Positions 58,268 through 64,000 of a DNA stretch of 64,000 nucleotides are shown one piece after another (the first letter of the stretch is position 1; every line of letters begins with the position of its first letter). The position numbers and the translations under genes are program-made. A model generated the notes under the pieces. It did no database searches, was not told the DNA's origin, and saw only the letters and a program-made list of their open reading frames with translations. This DNA comes from Gigantopelta aegis (taxonomy: Eukaryota; Mollusca; Gastropoda; Neomphalida; Peltospiridae). Location of the stretch: the NCBI RefSeq assembly GCF_016097555.1, contig NC_054701.1, positions 4,596,890-4,660,889 on the forward strand. The letters are read 5' to 3'.

Positions 58268-60472
58268 ACAACCTATTATTGTCCCGGTGCATTATTAGAT
58301 TCTAGTAGTTCAATTAATTTGGTCTCAGAACACTTTTACAGATCATTACCCAGTGACTGTTGTAGATATATACCAAATACTTTATGTAAAATTACAGTTG
58401 CAAATAATGTTGAGGTCCATATTATTGGATTGGCTCAGCTTAAATTGCAAACTCCAAATGGAAAACATGATATAACTGTTTTATGTGATGAGGGATACAA
58501 GTCATCCTTTAATCTTTGGTACTACCTTTTTAGCTAAGAAGAGAATCTCATTAGATTTTCAGGATTGTAAGTTTCAGCAGTCACGGATCCGAATTCGTAA
58601 GGTTACCATACCAACCAACACAGAAATGGTGATATGGGCTAACGTTAGTTCTAAACTATCCAGGATTACAGGGCCAAATACTAGTCTGTGCAACATTAGT
58701 AATATTGTAACTGCAAAAAAACCTTGTTACTATTGGTCATGATAGCAACGTGCCTGTTAAAGTATGTAATCCCATTGGTGAGCCGATTACTCTTCCTAGA
58801 AGTACAATGTTAGCCAAGTTTAATAAGCTAGGGGAAAATTATGTTTTTCATTATCCGGTAAACCAAATCAATGTGTGTGCTCATGTTCAGGTGAATACAG
58901 GTACTAAAGTGCAGGAATTGGGGTGTATCTGTAAGTGAAAGTTCCAACGGAAACCAAAAAGATTTTGAAATATTTTGTGACAATTTTGACTTTTCTGGAG
59001 ATTCATGTAATGTATCTCCTGAGCAAACTCTTCGTATGAAACAATGTTTGTATGCCAATAAACAAGTATTTATGACCAAGAAGAATACTAATTTAGGTCC
59101 CACTAATTTGGTAGAACATCATATTCACTTAAAGCCGGATGCACAGTCAAAGCATCAACGTCCGTACCTGTCTTCCACCTCATAAGCGTCAAGTGTTAAG
59201 ACATCAGCTGGAAGAACTTGTGAGACAGGGTATTATTGTTCTTGTTAGCGAGAAAGAAGACATTCCAATAAGTAGTCCTATTGTCCTTGTTGGAAAACGT
59301 AACAAAAACAAAAATCTTCAGCCAACACCAAATAATTCAATTTGACATATCGATTTTGTTGTGATTTCCGGTTTTTAAATTCGCAAACTCAGGCTTTTAA
59401 ATACCACATTCTGGATTTGCAAGAATTAACAGATTATTTCAATGAAACATGTCCAAATTATATTTTCTCTTTCGACCTTAGTTCAGGATTCTTCCAAATG
59501 TCCATTTCTGACGATTCATCGAAATATACTGCCTTCAATACCTGCCTTCAATACCTTCAATACTTGTTTTGGGACATATACTTTTTTGAGATTGCTAATG
59601 GGTTTGAAGACATCGCCAAGTTCATTTCAATTGTTGATGAATAAAGTGTTGAAAGGTTTGCCGGTTCGATCTGTATTGTGTTATATTGACGATGTTGTAA
59701 TATTTTCTGAAACATTTGAACAGCATCTGATAGACTTGCAGATATGGTTTGATCAGTTTAAAAGTGCAAATTTGAAGTTGGGTCCCAAAAAGTGTTCTTT
59801 TGCTCAACAAAAATGTATTTCTCCCGAGATGGTATTCGACCGCCTTCTGATAGAGTTCAAGCTGTTAGAACATATCCAGTACCTCAAAATGTTGGTGATT
59901 TGAGGCACTTTATTGGATTAATGAATTGGTTGATTGTTACGAATGAATACACCTTTTATTTGGGATATGGAACATGATAACGCTTTTGAAATTCTAAAAA
60001 GACATTTGTCTGAATGCGAAGCTTTGGCTTTCCAAAGGTATAACTTGCCATTCACTCTAGTAGTTGATACTTCCAGTCGTGGGATTGGTTATTTGTTGTA
60101 TCAAGTGTATCCTGAATGTGAATTCTCAGTTGGAACTAAAGAACGGTTACGTACCAGAATTATACGGTTTGGTTCCAACTCGTTAGCGAGCTGGAACTGC
60201 TTGGTGTCGTTGACAGTATTTTGGTTTGTGCAGGATATCTTCGTGGAACACATTTTACTGTAGAATGTGATCATCAAGCTTTACGTCCTTTATTTCAGAA
60301 GAAAATAAAAGGTGCAATCTATGAAAGGTGGATGGCAATACTACAGCAATTTGATTTTGCAATTAAATATAAAGCGTGTACGGAAATGAGTGTGCCTGCT
60401 GCTTTTTCTCGGTGCCAACCCCCATATGTACTAGAAGATAGTCCGGATGAAGATACTTTCCCTATGTTTTAG
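58268..60472 (+). pseudogene. pol remnant: protease, reverse transcriptase, RNase H
   Basis: Successive frames show the aspartic protease region (GALLDSSSSINLVSEHF; the usual DTGSS/DSGSS Gly is Ser), then RT with FSFDLSSGFFQMSISDDSSK and LCYIDDVVIFSETFEQHL (the YxDD box, intact). RNase H landmarks follow: LVVDTSSRGIGYLL and HFTVECDHQALRPLF. At least five frame breaks (near 58530, 58740, 59340, 59550, 59930). Non-functional as it stands. Confidence 0.88.
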
Positions 60473-60645
60473 AGAAACCGTATCAAATAGTAACAGAGGA
60501 GGGTGAAGTTTTGTTTTCATCGAAAACTATCCCTGTCACCGACCTTGAAGTAAATTGTTGCCATATTGATTGTCAGCAAGACTCCTTTTTTTTTGGAGAA
60601 AAAACCAACCTGAGTATGACGAAGTGCCAGAGAAAACGTCTAAGC

Positions 60646-60830
60646 GCAAGGTTTCTGCTAGAGAGTAAAACGGGTAAGGCGCCATACCCAAGTTTTTTGC
60701 AGATTTTATTTTTTAAGTTAATCTTTTGACACAATTATGATTTTTTAAAACTAACCCTAAACCTAACCCATTTTCTTTCTTATGGAGCCCCCCTCCCCCC
60801 ATACCCCCCGTTGACTGTGGTTGCATTCAG
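60646..60830. mobile_element. Truncated GTTTCTGCCAGA-family element
   Basis: GGTTTCTGCTAGAGAGTAAA ACGGGTAAGGCGCCATACCC matches the left end of 2688-4142, and the following ACTAACCCTAAACCTAACCC ... TTGACTGTGGTT matches its right part. The inner satellite and right tip are missing. Confidence 0.75.
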
Positions 60831-60903
60831 GACACACATTGTAAATATTGGGTGAGGATTCACAACGTCCCTATAAGACTGTGTTGGACACTTATCTTGT
60901 GGT

Positions 60904-61296
60904 GGAAATGCTGCTGTCGATTTGGATTTGGTACATACAAGTGTCGAGGGATCGGATACTTACCTTAGTGTAGAGGACACAATTGCTCACAAACTGCAGA
61001 ATATTGATTTATTTAAAAATGGTGATTTTGATATGAACACAATGTGTGAACTCCAAAGGAAAGGCTATACTTTGAGCAAATATTTTCAATATTTAGAAAG
61101 TAAGTGGCTTCCTGATTCACAAAAGGCTTCCAGGAAGTTGATTCTGCAGGTGTTCGACTTTATTGTTGTTGAGGGACTCCTTTTCCATAGTTTTGTGCCG
61201 AAGCGAAAAAGAACAAAGTGTTTTTCCCAATATCAATTGGCTATTCCAGTTGTAATCAAAGAACTTTTGCAATTATATCATGATTCACACAGATGA
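60904..61296 (+). pseudogene. Start of integrase (zinc-binding region) of the Ty3 element
   Basis: Reads LILQVFDFIVVEGLLFHSFV and PVVIKELLQLYHDSH, the segment around the HHCC zinc site. It stops at 61296, and no catalytic DDE core follows before the 3' LTR. Confidence 0.7.
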
Positions 61297-61706
61297 CATT
61301 AAAAGATAAATGTTTGATAGGTTTTTGTTTATTTTGTATTGGTTATTAATGAATTCCTTGGAATCCAAGACTTGTGTAAATATTCATGTCATTGTTTTTG
61401 TTGCTAAAGTGACTCATGACCTATAAGCAATGGATGTGTGGGTTTAAAAAAAAAAATGTAAAAGTATCTCATGATTTATTGAAAGGAATGATAGTTTACC
61501 GTTTACAACACTTCTTACAAGCTATTTTAATTAACTGTAGTCTATACTGTGCCTGTCCATTGCCACACTCATACTTTTATCTGATTGCAGTACCTGTAGT
61601 TACAGACATATACCTATGTTTTGCTTTGATTTGTTTTTCAATTTAGTTCCTATGTACATTGTTAAATAAAAGTTCAATTTGAAATTTTATTTGCATTGCC
61701 CGGAGA

Positions 61707-61904
61707 TGTGTAAATCACATCCTCATTTTCTTAATTAGTTCATTAAAATTAAATACCCATTCTCTGTCCGCTACATAAGCGGCGCCAAATTTGTAACAAC
61801 TGAGAAATTGTTTTTAATCAAGGGAGATAAACGTTGTTGTCGTGTTGTTGTTTTTGTTGTTGTTTTTTCCGCAGTGAAAATCGATGTGGGATCGATGATC
61901 TAAC
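61707..61904 (+). repeat. 3' LTR
   Basis: Matches the 5' LTR from TGTGTAAATCACATCCTCAT to ATCGATGATCTAAC, without the T/G tract. Confidence 0.85.
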
Positions 61905-62244
61905 ACTTCTATTGTTTATCTAGTCGTTTTGTTTTGTTTCTGTTTGTTTCTTTTGTTGTTGTTTTTATTTATTTTGTTGCTGCTGCTGTCGTTGTTGTTT
62001 TGTGTTTTGTTTTATGTTTCAGTAGGCTACCGTGATTGGAACTTGATGTGGTAGACCACCACAAATCTTGAAAATTGCACAAAGAGGTTGGTTTAACGTA
62101 AGAAGAAAGTAAAAGTGTTGGAAATAATACCCCCCCCCCCCCCCCCCCCAGTATTTGTGTGTGTAATTTAGAAAACAATCGGTTCTGAAATAGGACTAAA
62201 TAACTTGTACTAGTTGCAGTAAATCCCACAGTACAGGTCGGTCG

Positions 62245-62285
<41 letters not shown>

Positions 62286-63104
62286 ACGGTAAGCTACGAT
62301 ATTTCCACAAAAAATTCTTCATGGAGGCTGGAATGGACTATTATACAGGGGGTGGCGCAGACAGCTGGTACAGCAATGGCCGTACCACTCTTTTCTTCTT
62401 TTTTATGGGTTATATTTGTTGTATCTGTGAAAATGTCCTTCACAGGTGAATTTGAAAGGAGTCTGGCAACTTCGAGCCGTAGGCCTACCACTATTTGTTA
62501 CACTGTGCCGCCCCTGCTAATAGTTACTTTTCCGGTGAAAACATAAACCTTAATTTATAACTTGATTTGTAAAACAGATGGAAATATAAGAAATATAATA
62601 GAATTTTAAATTAAATAGCATAATATTATAATACGTAAATTGAAAACGTTTAATACCTGGTAGACGGCAAGTAGAATGTTTCTATAGTTTGGCGTCTGAC
62701 GTAAATATCATGAATAATGACGTCACAAGATGAGCTCCTTTCCCGCTCATTTTCACTGACTATGAACTATGATAGCACACGTCATTACCTATATTATACT
62801 CAGCAAAATTGATTGAGAGCCAGTAAATATTTTCGACATTTTTTCAATACATATGGTACAAAATACTGAACAAAAATAAACATACGGCGTGCACAATTTT
62901 CACGCGCATCACTGGTCTACGTTTAGACTAAACGTTTAAAAAGCATAGATCTGTGATCAATTAATACAACACAAACCAAAAAGTGTACTGGCCCATAATT
63001 AATTTTGTTTGTGTATAATATATGTCATTCAGTATTCTTTAAAATTCATCTTTACCTTATAATAAAACTAATACCGGTAGGCTAATCCATAATCATATAC
63101 TTAC
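61905..63104. other. No gene seen; two long poly-C tracts
   Basis: C tracts at about 62131-62149 and 62246-62284 (39 C). The rest is AT-rich. Frames at 61969-62546 are low-complexity or unsupported. Confidence 0.5.
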
Positions 63105-63220
63105 CTGTTTGACACCCAATGTGTATTTTCGTGCTGTGGTATCGTTAAACATTCATTTATTCATTCTTTCATTCATTCATTCATTCATACATCTTTTCAT
63201 TCATTCATTCATTCATTATA
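63105..63220 (+). mobile_element. LINE 3' tail fragment with (ATTC)n
   Basis: TGTTTGACACCCAATGTGTA TTTTCGTGCTGTGGTATCGT followed by CATTCATT repeats. Confidence 0.75.
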
Positions 63221-63382
63221 GCCGAGACTATTTTTATTCAGCTGTCGCTAGCTAGTTTTACGAAACTTGTGAACTTTGCATGGTATCTAACCTCATTTTC
63301 GTTCGGTCAGATACTAACATGGGAAATTCACTCGTATATATGTAGTGAAAACTCGTATAGTCGGGCACGGCGGAGCAGGCGG

Positions 63383-63418
63383 CTGGGGGGGGGGGGGTCT
63401 AGCCCCCCCCCCCCCCCA
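63383..63418. repeat. Poly-G then poly-C
   Basis: About 14 G, TCTAG, about 15 C: a local palindrome typical of the G/C-tract MITE interiors. Confidence 0.85.
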
Positions 63419-63740
63419 ACACAAACAATTCTGAATAAGAAATATTATTGATGGTAAATCTTTAAGGCAGAGATGAATTTTAGTCATAGAATGCAAAAAA
63501 AAAAAAAAAATGCATTTCATGAAATCTAATTAATTTTATTTACGGGGAACATTCCCCGAACCCCTACAATGTCTACCTGCTTCCGCCGTGCCTGCAGTGA
63601 CGTTAATTAATTATTGGAAAATTGTTTACTTTATACACGGCAGCATCTCGGTCCTATTTGGCAGACCATCAGACAGCCGGTAAAGGTAACAGTTATTGTG
63701 TGAGCAAGATATAGTTAGTTTCTGTACACTAGAAGATACC

Positions 63741-63848
63741 ATGGCATTGTTTCCTTTGAATCCATTGCCGCATCCATGTATTCTGGCAATTTGTGGCAGA
63801 CCTCGTGATTGCGACGTGGGGCAGAACGCACGGTGCATGGCAGATTGA
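63741..63848 (+). CDS. Short Cys-rich open frame, possible exon
   Basis: The ATG lies in a good Kozak context (ATACCATGG) and opens 35 codons ending in TGA. It includes PHPCILAICGRPRDCDVGQN then ARCMAD. The spacing C-x4-C-x5-C-x7-C resembles follistatin-N or other small disulphide modules. A CACTAG acceptor-like site lies 9 bases upstream. It may be a terminal exon or chance. Confidence 0.22.
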   Translation: MALFPLNPLPHPCILAICGRPRDCDVGQNARCMAD

Positions 63849-64000
63849 GTTCATTGGTATTCAATCATATCATATAAGTATTTGAAAGAAGGGTAAGATT
63901 CTAATGGTCAAATAATCAACACTGGTGGACATATGATAATCACATTATAATTCTTAATGTAGCGTAGTGAAACAGAAAAACCTAACTTGTATATTCTTTT

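Larger units (their letters stand above)
54039..61904 (+). mobile_element. Ty3-type LTR retrotransposon, decayed and nested
   Basis: Two LTRs (54039-54293 and 61707-61904) in the same orientation enclose gag, protease, RT, RNase H and the start of integrase, the Ty3 order. It is broken by frameshifts, a 3.2 kb TIR insertion (55076-58267), a MITE piece (60646-60830) and loss of most of integrase. No matching target duplication was found. Confidence 0.85.

Overview
This is animal nuclear DNA, almost certainly from a mollusc and probably a gastropod. The reasons are AT-rich sequence with long introns, an intron-containing RPL29 gene, dense tRNA-headed SINEs that share one 3' tail, LINE, Ty3, Tc1 and hAT remnants, many palindromic or TIR-bearing MITEs, and unusually many long G/C homopolymer tracts. 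The species cannot be fixed from the sequence alone. A 200-base N gap lies at 23801-24000. Most open frames over 60 codons here are chance or repeat-derived; the real genes are mostly small spliced exons.

Host genes supported by reading splice sites and phase: (1) RPL29 on the minus strand, 8-5514, 68 codons in three coding exons. (2) A GPI-anchored Ly6/uPAR (quiver-like) protein on the plus strand, 11386-16710, three phase-matched exons encoding 150 residues. (3) Two CD225/dispanin (IFITM-superfamily) paralogues on the minus strand, 31259-32041 and 51887-52297. The first has a likely noncoding first exon and a TATA box about 4.7 kb upstream at 36718-36917. (4) Two phase-compatible 3' exons of an unrecognised, perhaps zona-pellucida-like, gene on the plus strand, 48206-51232. 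(5) Weak candidates: a P2X7-intracellular-like acidic fragment at 22028-22192 and a 35-codon Cys-rich frame at 63741-63848.

Mobile DNA fills most of the rest. Notable pieces are a Mutator-like element with about 400 bp TIRs and a 10 bp target duplication (7335-9565); an hAT element with CAGGGCCGTACCCT termini holding a split, internally deleted transposase gene (28784-31084); a Tc1-type transposase that has lost catalytic residues (24232-25171); and a minus-strand LINE (about 42000-46900) in which a 76 bp piece of reverse-transcriptase coding sequence has expanded into about 2.1 kb of satellite. A decayed Ty3-type LTR retrotransposon (54039-61904) was itself invaded by a 3.2 kb TIR element. 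SINEs and a CR1/Jockey-like LINE share the same 3' tail, which points to LINE-driven SINE mobilisation.

Layout: 0-5.5 kb RPL29 with repeats in its introns; 5.6-11.2 kb MITEs and the Mutator-like element; 11.2-18.3 kb the Ly6 gene; 18.3-31.1 kb SINEs, MITEs, minisatellites, and Tc1 and hAT remnants; 31.2-36.9 kb CD225 gene 1; 37-47 kb LINEs and satellites; 48-51.2 kb the putative ZP-like exons; 51.9-52.3 kb CD225 gene 2; 53.5-61.9 kb SINE and Ty3; 62-64 kb mostly empty with long C tracts. There are no operons; the genes appear functionally independent apart from the CD225 pair.
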